A stretch of DNA of 64,000 bases, from positions 62,001 to 126,000 of the forward strand of contig CASFDK010000017.1 in assembly GCA_949293415.1 (NCBI GenBank), read 5' to 3'. This document shows positions 1 through 8,811 of the stretch, piece after piece. This DNA is from an uncultured Verrucomicrobiota bacterium. Its GTDB lineage: Bacteria; Verrucomicrobiota; Verrucomicrobiia; Opitutales; Intestinicryptomonadaceae. Made by a program: the position numbers and the translations under genes. Numbering within the stretch: the stretch's first letter is position 1; each line of letters opens with the position of its first letter. Under the pieces are notes generated by a model, which ran no database searches, had not been told where the DNA came from, and saw nothing but the letters and a program-made list of their open reading frames with translations.

Positions 1-337
1 AGCGGCTGACGCTGGCAATCGACGGCACCGCCTCGCCGCGGAAGCCGTAGCTTGTGATTTCGAACAAATCCTCGGGCGCGCGGATTTTGCTTGTGGCGTG
101 CGGCTCCAAGCTTGTCAAAGCCTGCTGGCGCGTCATGCCGCATCCGTCGTCCACCACTTTTATGAAAGTCTTGCCGCCGTGCCTGAACTGGATTTCTACG
201 CGCGTCGCGCCCGCGTCTATCGAGTTTTCGAGAAGCTCCTTGACCACCGCCGCCGGACGCTCCACAACCTCGCCCGCCGCGATTTTGTTGGCGACATCGT
301 CGGTAAGAATGCGTATTTCGGGAGGTTGTTTCTTCAT
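1..337 (-). CDS. mutL: DNA mismatch repair protein MutL, N-terminal part (cut by window edge)
   Basis: About 112 codons of the N-terminal GHKL ATPase domain are visible. MutL couples mismatch recognition by MutS to strand removal. The ATP-binding motifs appear in order: ENSIDAGA (motif I), DDGCGM (motif II), HATSKI, and GFRGEA (motif III), all standard for MutL. The start ATG (337-335) is followed by a short charged leader and then [19 protein letters not shown], the usual MutL opening. The gene runs off the left edge, so the dimerisation and endonuclease regions cannot be judged. It is divergent from the SGNH hydrolase gene at 480. The family assignment is near certain. Confidence 0.96.
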   Translation of the reverse strand, partial: MKKQPPEIRILTDDVANKIAAGEVVERPAAVVKELLENSIDAGATRVEIQFRHGGKTFIKVVDDGCGMTRQQALTSLEPHATSKIRAPEDLFEITSYGFRGEAVPSIASVSR

Positions 338-443
338 TTTCAAAAAGCCTCAGAAGTGTGCCGTAAACGCCGTTTTTTCTCAAGCAAAATTCGAAAGAGT
401 AGAACAATTGACGCCGGCGTTTTACATTTAAAGCATTATTTCG

Positions 444-472
444 TTGACTTGACCGCCGTTCAAGCCAAAAAT
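444..472 (+). promoter_or_regulatory. Predicted promoter of the SGNH hydrolase operon
   Basis: TTGACT (444-449), 17-nt spacer, AAAAAT (467-472). The -10 ends only 7 nt before the ATG at 480, so the expected transcription start lies at or next to the start codon. No Shine-Dalgarno sequence is present. The same hexamer pair with the same spacing occurs before mraZ. Confidence 0.5.
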
Positions 473-479
473 TACCGCT

Positions 480-1838
480 ATGAAGTTTGTTATTGTTATC
501 TTGGCGGCACTCGCCGCGCTCTCCGCCTCGGCAAAGACGGAACCGCAAGCATTCCGCGACGGCGACACGATTTCGTTCGTCGGAGACAGCATTACCCACA
601 ACGGTTACCATCAGATGTTTCTGGAGTACTATTACAGCACGCGTTTCCCCGAGACGAAGCTGCAATACCACAACAGGGGAATCGCGGGGCAGTCGGCATT
701 CCACCTGCTGAGAAGAATGGAATCCGACATTTTCAAGCCCAAAGCCGACGTGTACGTGCTGATGATAGGGATGAACGACGTAGGCAGAAAATATTTTACC
801 CAAGACGAACGCAAAAACAACCCCAAGTGCTACGACGAAATCGTAAAGCGCGAAAACACCTACGAAGAACGCGTGGCAAAAGTCGTAAAGTTGCTCTCCG
901 AAAACGGGCGCAAGGTCTGCGTTTTCACGCCGTCGATTTTCGACGACACAATGGCGGGCAAATCCGACCCGCACAGCGGGCTTAATGCCCAGCTCGGGCA
1001 ATACGGCAGAATCTGTATGCAACTTGCCGAGCGCGTTTCGAACGCCAAACTCGTCGATATTTGGACGGAAATGACGCGCATCAATACCGAATTTCAGCAC
1101 AACGAAGGCGCGGACAAGACGATAATCGGCGGCGACCGAGTGCACCCGTCGAACGCGGGCGGACTGGTGATGGCTTCGATATTTTTGAAAACATTCGGCG
1201 AACCCGCGCTCGTCTGCTCTGCGGAAATCGACGGGGATTCGGCGAAGACGAAAAACTGCAAAGTCTCCAACATCGAACGCGGGAACGGCGCGGTTTCCTT
1301 CGATTCGCTCGAATACGCCCTGCCGCTTGCGCTTTCGCCCGCCGAAAAACCCGTCGCAAAATACATCGACTTTTTCGGTTCGCTCAACCGGCAGATTCTC
1401 GCCGTGAAGAATCTGCCGCGCGGCGAATACGCGCTGAAAATCGACGGAAAACAGGTCGGCAAATTCGCGGCTGAAAAGCTCGCGGGCGGAATCAATATAG
1501 CCGAACTCGAAACGCCTCAGGTTGCAGCCTCGCGCGAAATACTTTCGCTCTGCAAAAAAATCAGACTTACGAACGAACGCCTGCGCTACCTCGTCCATCT
1601 GCGCAACATGTTCGGAAATAAAATCTCGGCTTCGATGTCGGTGGACGACATTGCGAAAATGGTGGAAGAGGCGGGCAAGGCTCAAAACAATTGGTATATA
1701 ATGCACCTTTCGCGGGTCTACCGCGCATACGCGCCGAAGGAAAATGAAATGCGCGCCGAACGCGAAAATATGCGCGAGCAAATACGCAGGCTTGCCGCGC
1801 CGAAAACGCACAAATACGCAATCGAACCCGCAAAATAG
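480..1838 (+). CDS. Secreted SGNH/GDSL-family hydrolase (paralogue 1 of 3)
   Basis: 452 aa with an N-terminal signal peptide (about residues 1-18, ending ASA). SGNH blocks are present: GDSIT with nucleophile Ser37 (block I), Gly near 70 in RGIAG (block II), GMND with Asn99 (block III), and DRVH near residue 220 carrying the catalytic Asp and His (block V). The family contains esterases and acetyl hydrolases acting on lipids or acylated sugars. The substrate here is unknown, but the neighbouring glycosidases make carbohydrate de-esterification plausible (inference). The C-terminal half is not part of the catalytic fold and is shared with the next two genes. It is the first gene of a tight three-gene unit (5-nt gap to the next). 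Confidence 0.88.
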   Translation: MKFVIVILAALAALSASAKTEPQAFRDGDTISFVGDSITHNGYHQMFLEYYYSTRFPETKLQYHNRGIAGQSAFHLLRRMESDIFKPKADVYVLMIGMNDVGRKYFTQDERKNNPKCYDEIVKRENTYEERVAKVVKLLSENGRKVCVFTPSIFDDTMAGKSDPHSGLNAQLGQYGRICMQLAERVSNAKLVDIWTEMTRINTEFQHNEGADKTIIGGDRVHPSNAGGLVMASIFLKTFGEPALVCSAEIDGDSAKTKNCKVSNIERGNGAVSFDSLEYALPLALSPAEKPVAKYIDFFGSLNRQILAVKNLPRGEYALKIDGKQVGKFAAEKLAGGINIAELETPQVAASREILSLCKKIRLTNERLRYLVHLRNMFGNKISASMSVDDIAKMVEEAGKAQNNWYIMHLSRVYRAYAPKENEMRAERENMREQIRRLAAPKTHKYAIEPAK

Positions 1839-1843
1839 AATTT

Positions 1844-3247
1844 ATGAAATACATCGCATTTGCGGCGGTAATCGCAGCCGTTGCGGCGGTTCCGCAACTC
1901 GGGGCGAAACAGGAACAGAAATCGAATGTCTACACTTCGGGCGACCGCGCCTGCATGGTCGGCGACAGCATTACAGAAGACGGCTGGTACGAACAAAACA
2001 TAATGCTCTACTACGCGACGCGCTTTCCCGAAATGCAAGTCGACTTCCGCAACATCGGAATCTCGGGCGACACCTGCCTGCGCATTCTCAACAGAATGGA
2101 AAGCGACGTTCTGCCGCAGCTCGACAAATCGAAATCTGTAACCGTTCTTATGATAGGGATGAACGATGTTGATATGTACAAGTTCGCGCCCGAAACGCGC
2201 GCAAAAATCGGAGAAACAGAGCTGCGCCGCCGCATTGCCGACTCGCGCTCCGTGTACGAGAAACGGCTCGGACAGGTCGTAGATCTCCTCGCGCCGAACT
2301 CGCGCAGACTCATTCTTTTCACGCCGTCGATATACGACCAGACCGCCGAACTTCCGAAAGTAAACTGCGCCGGCACAAACGACGAGCTTGAAGTCTACGG
2401 AAAAATCGGCGCGAAAATCGCCGCGAAAATCCCGAACGCCTCGGTTGTCGATATGCAGACGAAAATGAAAGTCGTCAACGCCGAACTCCAGTCGAAGGAA
2501 GGCAAAACAAAGACAATCATCAGCCCCGACCGCGTGCATCCGAGATTCGCGGGCGGCTTCGTAATGCTCAACGCGTGGCTCGAACGCTTCGGCGAACCGC
2601 GCGAAGTCTCGACTGTCGAAATCGACGCCGCGGCGCAAAAGCTTAGGAAATCCTTCAACTGCGACATCTCGAACCTCTCGTTCGGGGGCGGCGCAATCGC
2701 ATTCGACTCGCTCGCGGCAGCCCTTCCCTTCCCCGTAGAAAAGACGGCGAGGAACCTCGACGGCTATATGAAGTTCGCGCAGAACTTCAACCGCGAAATC
2801 CTCAAAATTTCGGGACTTCAAAGCGGCGAATACGTTCTCGAAATCGACGGCAAAAAGGTCGGCGCATACTCGGCAAAACAGCTCGCCGACGGCGTGAACC
2901 TCTCGACGAACACCAACACCCCGCAATACAAGCAGGCGGAGGAAGTCCACAATCTCTGCAACAAATTCCGCGCCGAAACCCTGTGGTTCAGAAAAATGCG
3001 CGGGCTTGAATTCGCCAACGCGGCGGAGATGCACAAGCTCGGCGTTGAAGGGAAAATCGCGTTCGTAGAATCGCTCCTCGAAAAGAACACGAAAGCCCCC
3101 GACTACATGAAAAAATCCTATAAATACTACATCGAAAACCGCAAACGCGCCGACGAGAAATTCGCCGAAATCGGGAAAATCGCCGAAGATGCATACCGCG
3201 CCGCAACGCCGAAGGCGCATTCGTACAAAATCGAAAAAATCAAATAA
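1844..3247 (+). CDS. Secreted SGNH/GDSL-family hydrolase (paralogue 2 of 3)
   Basis: 467 aa with a signal peptide (residues 1 to about 21). Catalytic blocks are GDSIT (Ser42), GMNDVD, and DRVHP near residue 230. It is closely related to the gene at 3256: from about 2555 to 2950 the DNA is nearly identical to 3970-4365, while the first 500 nt of the two genes differ much more. It lies 5 nt downstream of paralogue 1 and 8 nt upstream of paralogue 3, so co-transcription is likely. The substrate is unknown. A role in deacylating polysaccharides outside the cell is inferred from context only. Confidence 0.88.
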   Translation: MKYIAFAAVIAAVAAVPQLGAKQEQKSNVYTSGDRACMVGDSITEDGWYEQNIMLYYATRFPEMQVDFRNIGISGDTCLRILNRMESDVLPQLDKSKSVTVLMIGMNDVDMYKFAPETRAKIGETELRRRIADSRSVYEKRLGQVVDLLAPNSRRLILFTPSIYDQTAELPKVNCAGTNDELEVYGKIGAKIAAKIPNASVVDMQTKMKVVNAELQSKEGKTKTIISPDRVHPRFAGGFVMLNAWLERFGEPREVSTVEIDAAAQKLRKSFNCDISNLSFGGGAIAFDSLAAALPFPVEKTARNLDGYMKFAQNFNREILKISGLQSGEYVLEIDGKKVGAYSAKQLADGVNLSTNTNTPQYKQAEEVHNLCNKFRAETLWFRKMRGLEFANAAEMHKLGVEGKIAFVESLLEKNTKAPDYMKKSYKYYIENRKRADEKFAEIGKIAEDAYRAATPKAHSYKIEKIK

Positions 3248-3255
3248 CCAGTTTT

Positions 3256-4662
3256 ATGAACATATTAAAATATACCTCAATTCTCGCGGCCTCGCTCGCC
3301 GCCGCATTGCCGATTAGCGCAATGCAACAGCAAAAATCGAACATCTACAAAGACGGCGACCGCGCCTGTATGGTCGGCGACAGCATCACCGCCTCGGGCG
3401 CGTACACGCTTGCGTTGATGACCTATTATATAACGCGCCTGCCGGATACGAACATCGACTTCCGCAACCTCGGACTGTCGGGCGACTACTGCGGCGGAAT
3501 ACTGCACAGAATGCAGTCGGACATCCTGCCGAACTTCGACAAACAACGTTCCGTCGGCGTTCTGATGGTCGGGATGAACGACGCAAAGCGCGAGAACTTT
3601 TCGAAAAAGACGCTCGAAAAGCTCGGACGCCCCGCGCTCGATGCGAAGATAAAATACAACCGCGGCGTGTACGAAAAACGCCTCGGTGAAATCGTAAACC
3701 TCATCGCCCCGAACACGCGCACACTCGTGCTTTTCACGCCGTCGATATACGACCAAACCGCCGACATCGCCACCGAAAACTTTTTCGGAGTCAACGACGA
3801 ACTTGTCGAGTTCGGGAAAATCGGCGCGAAAACCGCCGAAAAAATTCCGAACGTCCGCGTTGTCGATATGAACCTGAAAATGCGCACAGTCAACGCCGAA
3901 CTCCAGTCGAAAGAGGGCAAAAACAAAACCATCATCGGGAGTGACCGCGTGCACCCGTCGTTCCCTGGCGGCTTCGTAATGCTCAACGCGTGGCTCGAAC
4001 GCTTCAGCGAACCGCGCGAAGTCTCGACTGTCGAAATCGACGCCGCGGCGCAAAAGCTTAGGAAGTCCTTCAACTGCGACATCTCGAACCTCTCGTTCAA
4101 GGACGGCGCAATCGCATTCGATTCTCTCGAGGCCGCCCTGCCCTTCCCCGTCGAAAATGCGGCGCGGAACCTCGACGGCTACATGAAGTTCGCGCAGAAC
4201 TTCAACCGCGAAATCCTCAAAATTTCGGGACTTCAAAGCGGCGAATACGCTCTCGAAATCGACGGAAAAAAGGTCGGCACATACTCGGCAAAACAGCTCG
4301 CCGACGGCGTGAACCTTGCGACAAACACCAATACCCCGCAATACAAACAGGCGGAGGGCGTCTACAAAAAATGCGTCGAATTTCGCACAAAAGCCGCAAA
4401 CTTCCGCGGCATAATAATGGTGGAAGCTTCCCAGCGCAACACGATGGACAAGCTCGACATCGACGGAAAAATCGCGCACGTCAAAAAACTCTTCGACAAA
4501 ACGCCGCAGTCGAACGCGTTTATGTACAAGACCTACAAGTACTACGTGGAAAACAAAAAGCACGAAGCCGAACGCGCCGCCGAACTGCCCGTCCTGAACG
4601 CCGAAATCTACAAGGTTGCACAGCCCCGAAAACATTCCTACAGGCTCGTAAAAACAAAATAG
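3256..4662 (+). CDS. Secreted SGNH/GDSL-family hydrolase (paralogue 3 of 3)
   Basis: 468 aa with a signal peptide ending near AALPISA. Motifs are GDSIT (Ser43), GMNDAK, and DRVHP with the catalytic Asp and His near residue 235. It is the last gene of the three-gene unit and is followed 21 nt later by a strong rho-independent terminator. The C-terminal region (residues about 240-375) is almost identical to paralogue 2, while the N-terminal catalytic part has diverged. This fits a recent duplication or gene conversion confined to the 3' half, possibly with selection for different substrates in the catalytic half. Confidence 0.88.
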   Translation: MNILKYTSILAASLAAALPISAMQQQKSNIYKDGDRACMVGDSITASGAYTLALMTYYITRLPDTNIDFRNLGLSGDYCGGILHRMQSDILPNFDKQRSVGVLMVGMNDAKRENFSKKTLEKLGRPALDAKIKYNRGVYEKRLGEIVNLIAPNTRTLVLFTPSIYDQTADIATENFFGVNDELVEFGKIGAKTAEKIPNVRVVDMNLKMRTVNAELQSKEGKNKTIIGSDRVHPSFPGGFVMLNAWLERFSEPREVSTVEIDAAAQKLRKSFNCDISNLSFKDGAIAFDSLEAALPFPVENAARNLDGYMKFAQNFNREILKISGLQSGEYALEIDGKKVGTYSAKQLADGVNLATNTNTPQYKQAEGVYKKCVEFRTKAANFRGIIMVEASQRNTMDKLDIDGKIAHVKKLFDKTPQSNAFMYKTYKYYVENKKHEAERAAELPVLNAEIYKVAQPRKHSYRLVKTK

Positions 4663-4683
4663 ACACGGATTTTTCCTACCGTG

Positions 4684-4718
4684 CGGCGCATCCGCTTTTC
4701 GGATGCGCCGTTTTTTTT
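4684..4718 (+). terminator. Rho-independent terminator after the SGNH operon
   Basis: Perfect 11-bp stem (4684-4694 with 4700-4710, CGGCGCATCCG), loop CTTTT, then eight T residues (4711-4718). It ends the three-gene SGNH unit and lies 50 nt before mpl. Confidence 0.92.
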
Positions 4719-4768
4719 CGAATCCCGCTCGACTTTTTCTGAAATCCGATTTAGAAATTCCGCCGAAA

Positions 4769-6175
4769 ATGAAAATCTATTTTATCGGAATTTGCGGAAC
4801 GGCGACTGGTAATGTCGCAATATTGATGAAACGCCTCGGACACACGGTACTCGGCAGCGATACGGGCATGTACGAACCGATGAAAAGCGCGCTGGCAAAC
4901 GCGAATGTGGAAACGCGGGAGGGATGGAACCCCAAAAACATCGAAGAGTTCGCGCCCGACCTCGTAATAGTCGGCAACGCAATCAGCCGGATGAACCCCG
5001 AGCTTGAATTTATGCTCGCGGCGCGCAAATACAAATATACAAGCCTTTCCGCGCTCATCGGCGAAAAACTCATCGGCGAAAGAAAGTCGCTTGTGGTAAG
5101 CGGAACGCACGGCAAGACGACAACCACAACGCTCGCCGCCTATCTGCTTCGCGCAAACAACATCGACGCGGGCTGGATGATAGGCGGCGTGCCCACCGAC
5201 CTGCCGGAAGGCGGCTCGAACCTCGGCGCAACTGACGCGCCGTTCGCAATCGAAGGCGACGAATACGACACCGCATATTTCGACAAACGCAGCAAATTCA
5301 TCCACTACCGCCCGTTCGTGCTGCTGATAAACAACATCGAATTCGACCACGCCGACATTTTCCGCGACCTAATCGACGTGAAGAAAACCTTCACCCACGT
5401 AAGACGCATCGTATCGCCCGTCGGCGCGATAGTCGAAAACGGCGACGACCCCAACATTGCCTCGCTCGAAGACACCCCGTGGACGAAACGCATTAAAGTG
5501 GGATTTGGCAAAAACTGCGATGTAATAATAAAAAACTTCGAGCAACATCAAAATTCGTCAAAATTTACGCTTTCGTGGAACGGCGTTGAAAAGACCGTAG
5601 AATGGCGGCTTCAGGGCGAATACAACGCCCGCAACGCGGCGATGGCAACCGTCGGAGCGGCACTCGTATCGGGCGGGGAAAACCCGCTCGACATCGACAT
5701 TTCCGCGCTCGCCGACTTCCGCGGAGTCAAACGCAGACAGGAGGTGATTTTCGAAAGCGAAAACGTTCTGGCGATTGAAGACTTCGGACACCATCCCACT
5801 GCAATACGGCTTACGATTGAATCTATGCGCCAAAAATATCCCGACCGCAAGATTTTCGCCGCATTCGAGCCGCGCAGCAACACGGCGAAGATGAACGTCT
5901 TTCAGGACGCGTTCGGCGAAGCTCTCGCGCTTGCCGACGCGGCGTATATCGGGCACGCAAACACCGCAAAGACCGACCCCGCAAAACGCATCGACACCGC
6001 GAAAATGGCGGCTGAACACCATCCCGAAAAGCTGCACGCCTTCGACACAAACGCCGCCCTGCTCGACAAACTCGCAGCGGACGTAAAAGCCGAAAACGGA
6101 AAACTGCTCTGCATTTTCTTCAGCAACGGCTCGTTCGACAACATCCACAACAAATTCAGGGAAATGTTGTTGTAA
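4769..6175 (+). CDS. mpl: UDP-N-acetylmuramate:L-Ala-gamma-D-Glu-meso-DAP ligase Mpl
   Basis: 468 aa cytoplasmic Mur ligase that joins recycled tripeptide directly to UDP-MurNAc, bypassing MurC, MurD and MurE. The N-terminal FIGICGTATGN resembles MurC. The ATP-binding P-loop GTHGKTTTTT is at residues 112-121. IEGDEYDTAYFDKRSKF and INNIEFDHADIF are characteristic of Mpl rather than MurC (established family features). I chose ATG 4769 because upstream in-frame codons overlap the terminator. It is a single gene, separate from the dcw cluster, which carries its own MurC. Its presence implies active peptidoglycan recycling and a meso-DAP wall. Confidence 0.93.
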   Translation: MKIYFIGICGTATGNVAILMKRLGHTVLGSDTGMYEPMKSALANANVETREGWNPKNIEEFAPDLVIVGNAISRMNPELEFMLAARKYKYTSLSALIGEKLIGERKSLVVSGTHGKTTTTTLAAYLLRANNIDAGWMIGGVPTDLPEGGSNLGATDAPFAIEGDEYDTAYFDKRSKFIHYRPFVLLINNIEFDHADIFRDLIDVKKTFTHVRRIVSPVGAIVENGDDPNIASLEDTPWTKRIKVGFGKNCDVIIKNFEQHQNSSKFTLSWNGVEKTVEWRLQGEYNARNAAMATVGAALVSGGENPLDIDISALADFRGVKRRQEVIFESENVLAIEDFGHHPTAIRLTIESMRQKYPDRKIFAAFEPRSNTAKMNVFQDAFGEALALADAAYIGHANTAKTDPAKRIDTAKMAAEHHPEKLHAFDTNAALLDKLAADVKAENGKLLCIFFSNGSFDNIHNKFREMLL

Positions 6176-6190
6176 TGAAAAATGAATGAA

Positions 6191-6644
6191 TTTCAGCGTT
6201 TACGATACACGCTGAAAGAACAACACTATTGGGGCGCGGTCGCGCCATCGAGTCTCGCAGGCGGATTTTATCGTTTTAATAGCTTCCTCGGAACTGGCGG
6301 ATAATCCGAATTTTCAAGGCAAGCGCAATATTAGAGATTGCACTTGCCTCATATTGGGAAAACCAAAGCCTTCAAGATAGCCACTGCAACGCGCTACAAC
6401 ACCAGTGGGACGACAGGGTTTGCCCGCAAAGCGGAGCAAACCCCGATTATTCATTTTTCATTATTCATTAACCGAATCTGCGCTTTCGGAAATAAACAAA
6501 ATAAGTTCGAACCGACAAAGCGATTGAGCGGCGGGAATCCCGCCGCTCAATGCGAACTTATACACAAAAGGCGGCAACTATAGTTGCCGCCGCAGTATCA
6601 CAAGTAGGAACGAAGTTCCGTAGCCGTGCAGGCTGCAAGCCTGC
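6191..6644. other. Gene-free stretch holding an array of hairpins
   Basis: The interval 6176-6664 between mpl and the GH97 gene has no convincing ORF. It contains at least nine inverted repeats: 6191-6217 (9-bp stem), 6232-6245 (6 bp), 6317-6349 (12 of 13 bp), 6381-6408 (6 bp), 6416-6443 (8 bp), 6501-6561 (9 bp, enclosing 6523-6551 with 13 bp), 6571-6590 (20-nt palindrome), 6607-6619 (5 bp) and 6628-6644 (7 bp). None is followed by a T-tract, so they are not ordinary terminators. Part of the array recurs at 60.7-60.9 kb. Confidence 0.7.
6501..6602 (+). repeat. Composite palindromic repeat, copy 1
   Basis: Arm ATAAGTTCG (6501-6509) pairs with CGAACTTAT (6553-6561) and encloses a 13-bp hairpin (6523-6535 with 6539-6551). 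It is followed by ACAAA, the palindrome GCGGCAACTATAGTTGCCGC (6571-6590) and AGTATCACA (6594-6602). The same order of parts occurs at 60810-60898, and the right half alone at 60713-60749. The mechanism of spread is unknown; a REP- or MITE-like element is possible. Confidence 0.75.
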
Positions 6645-6664
6645 CGTCGAGGACTTCGCCTTTG

Positions 6665-8680
6665 TTATTCGGTGAAGAAACGGATTATGTCGTCGATGAT
6701 TGGAATGCGCTTCGGGGTGAGCTTCATCGCAAAACCGCCGCCCTTGGACATATCTATTTTCAAGACCGAGTCGGAATTGACCTCCTTGATTTCGCGCTTG
6801 TAGTCGCAGGGAAGATTGTCGGAGTTCTTGGAGTCGCGAATGATTTCGACCTTGTACTCGGAATCCTCGGGGAGGAACTTCGAAAGATCGACAGTTACCG
6901 TGCGCGCATTCCAGTCGTTCATACCGCCGATATACCAAACATCGCCCTTGCGGCGCGCAACAACCACATACTCGCCGATTCTGCCCTCGAGAGCCTTGGT
7001 GTCGTCCCACGAGGTGGGCGCATTTGCGATGAAATGGAGAATATCAGGATACTTCTTATACTCGCTCGCCGAGTCGCAAAGCATCTGCACGGGCGCATAG
7101 TAGAGGACATACTGGGCAACCATCTGCGAACGCGTGCCTTTCATCTGGGGGAATTTGAACGACTTCGTGAAGCCGTTCTGCGAGACATTGCGGAGCGCGC
7201 CGGGGGTATAGTCCATCGGACCCTGCAACATTCTCGTGAACACCAAGTCGATGTTGTGCGAAGGCTCGAGACCCGCGGAGAACTTGTTGAACTCGCAGCC
7301 GCGAACCGCCTCGAAATTTACGACGTTAGGATACGTACGCTGAAGCCCCGCGGGCTTGGCACAACCGTGGAAGTCGACAACCATCTCGTGCTGCGCGGCG
7401 ATGCGCGCCATACGCTCGTAAAAGCCCTGCGCCTGCTGGTCGTCGCGGTCGATGAAGTCGATTTTAACGCCGTCGGCACCCCACGATTTCATAATTTCGA
7501 AAGCGCGTTCGCCGTACTTATCCATCGACTGCCCCAAGCACCAAAGGAGAACCTTTACATCCTTCGAATGCGCGTACGCTATGAGCGCGGGAACGTCGAC
7601 AAAGGTCTTGCCCGAAATCATCGCTTCGTCGATTTTGTCGTCCATTCCGCCGACATCCTCTCCCGTAAGCCAACCCGCGTCGAGAAGCACATAGGGGATT
7701 TTGTTTTCGGCGGCAAAATCGATGTAGTAGCGGTACGTTTCGTTGTTCACACCGCCCTTGAAATCTACACCCTCGAGCTGGCAGGCACTCCACCATTCCC
7801 AAGCGCAGGTGCCGGGCTTCACCCACGAAGCGTCGCCGATGCGCGACGGCTCGGCAAGCTTGTAGACGGTGTCGTTGTCCGCCAAGTCGATGTCCTTGCG
7901 GGCGACGATGAAGCCGCGCCACGGGAACGCCCGCGAACCTTTTGTTTTTGCGATGTAGTCGTTGGCGGCATCGACCGTGCGCGTAAACTTGTTCTTCTGC
8001 TTGAAAGTCTTGGGCGCCTGCGAGAACCACGCCCTAACCTTGGAATCGGGCGCGCAAAACCTGAGCGCGGGATAGTCGAGCACGTCGGAATCGACAACCG
8101 CAACCGTGTAGCCGTTTTTGAGCGCGAGGAACGGAAGCGAATAACTGTGCGAGTTTTTCATTTCCGAAACCGTCTGGCGGAGGAAAAATCTTTCGAATGA
8201 ATCCTGAACGCCGTTGACCGCGTGCCCGATTATCTTGTCGTTCGCGGCAAGGGGAAGGTCGAGCGTTTCGCCGTAGACCGTGATTTCGCCGCCGAAGTTC
8301 GACACGAAACGGTACGCCACGGCTTCGTTGTAGGCGCGGACAACAAGCTTGAAATTCGGGAAGTCCACATCCATCCGATTGTAGTTGTCCCTGATTTCGG
8401 AGCGGATACCGTAGACGGGCTCTATTTCCTCGTCGACGGAATCGGTTGTCGAGCCTTTCGCCTTTACATTTGCGCCGAAGTCTCCCCTGTCGGTTTTCAT
8501 GCCGATTGCGAAAGGCTCGAAAACTGTCCTGCCGTCCGCCTTGAGCGAGAACGTCAACTTTTCGCCGTCCTGAACGATTGCCTCGAGCTTTCCGTCGGGC
8601 GATTTCACCGAAAACGTCGCCGCAAATGCCTGAGCGAACAAAAGCGACGAACCCAATAAAAATGCTATTCTGTTCTTCAT
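6665..8680 (-). CDS. Secreted glycoside hydrolase, GH97 family (paralogue A)
   Basis: 671 aa with a signal peptide (about residues 1-20). Domain order is typical of GH97: an N-terminal beta-sandwich (FSVKSPDGKLEAIV onward), a catalytic barrel (WEWWSACQ, then PYVLLDAGW), and a C-terminal beta domain. GVKIDFIDRDD places a candidate catalytic Asp near residue 408, and NFEAVRG a Glu near 457. An Asp at this place suggests the retaining alpha-galactosidase-type subgroup rather than the inverting SusB type, but this is inference without an alignment. It acts in the periplasm or outside. It has its own promoter (8693-8721) and is paralogous to the gene at 8812. Confidence 0.9.
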   Translation of the reverse strand: MKNRIAFLLGSSLLFAQAFAATFSVKSPDGKLEAIVQDGEKLTFSLKADGRTVFEPFAIGMKTDRGDFGANVKAKGSTTDSVDEEIEPVYGIRSEIRDNYNRMDVDFPNFKLVVRAYNEAVAYRFVSNFGGEITVYGETLDLPLAANDKIIGHAVNGVQDSFERFFLRQTVSEMKNSHSYSLPFLALKNGYTVAVVDSDVLDYPALRFCAPDSKVRAWFSQAPKTFKQKNKFTRTVDAANDYIAKTKGSRAFPWRGFIVARKDIDLADNDTVYKLAEPSRIGDASWVKPGTCAWEWWSACQLEGVDFKGGVNNETYRYYIDFAAENKIPYVLLDAGWLTGEDVGGMDDKIDEAMISGKTFVDVPALIAYAHSKDVKVLLWCLGQSMDKYGERAFEIMKSWGADGVKIDFIDRDDQQAQGFYERMARIAAQHEMVVDFHGCAKPAGLQRTYPNVVNFEAVRGCEFNKFSAGLEPSHNIDLVFTRMLQGPMDYTPGALRNVSQNGFTKSFKFPQMKGTRSQMVAQYVLYYAPVQMLCDSASEYKKYPDILHFIANAPTSWDDTKALEGRIGEYVVVARRKGDVWYIGGMNDWNARTVTVDLSKFLPEDSEYKVEIIRDSKNSDNLPCDYKREIKEVNSDSVLKIDMSKGGGFAMKLTPKRIPIIDDIIRFFTE

Positions 8681-8692
8681 AATATAACGCAG

Positions 8693-8721
8693 AATTTAGC
8701 CGCTCTTTCGCGCGAGGTCAA
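8693..8721 (-). promoter_or_regulatory. Predicted promoter of GH97 gene A
   Basis: On the minus strand: TTGACC (8721-8716), 17-nt spacer, TAAATT (8698-8693), then 12 nt to the ATG at 8680. No Shine-Dalgarno sequence lies between, so the mRNA would have almost no leader. Confidence 0.55.
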
Positions 8722-8754
8722 CAAATTTTAAGACCGCTTCGGTTTGCGGCGAAT

Positions 8755-8787
8755 AAAAAAGCCCGCCCCGCAAACGCGAAACGGACT
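8755..8787 (-). terminator. Rho-independent terminator after GH97 gene B
   Basis: Read on the minus strand, AGTCCGTTTCG pairs with CGGGGCGGGCT (11 bp including G-U pairs, 6-nt loop), followed by six T residues. It lies 25 nt past the stop of the GH97 gene at 8812 and separates it from GH97 gene A. Confidence 0.8.
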
Positions 8788-8811
8788 TCGAAAATCAAGG
8801 TTTCCGCCCCG

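Noticed and set aside
1718..4635. Long open frames on the minus strand opposite the SGNH genes
   Set aside because: They are antisense to clear SGNH motifs, are rich in Val, Phe, Arg and Glu without domain pattern, and have no start signals. They arise from the codon bias of the real genes.
4769..6175. A second murC
   Set aside because: The motifs around IEGDEYDTAYFDKRSKF and the distance from the dcw cluster match Mpl; the cluster has its own murC.
6500..6520. TTCGAA-containing segment resembling a tRNA T-arm
   Set aside because: No acceptor, D or anticodon arms fit around it; the TTCGAA belongs to the outer arm of the palindromic repeat.
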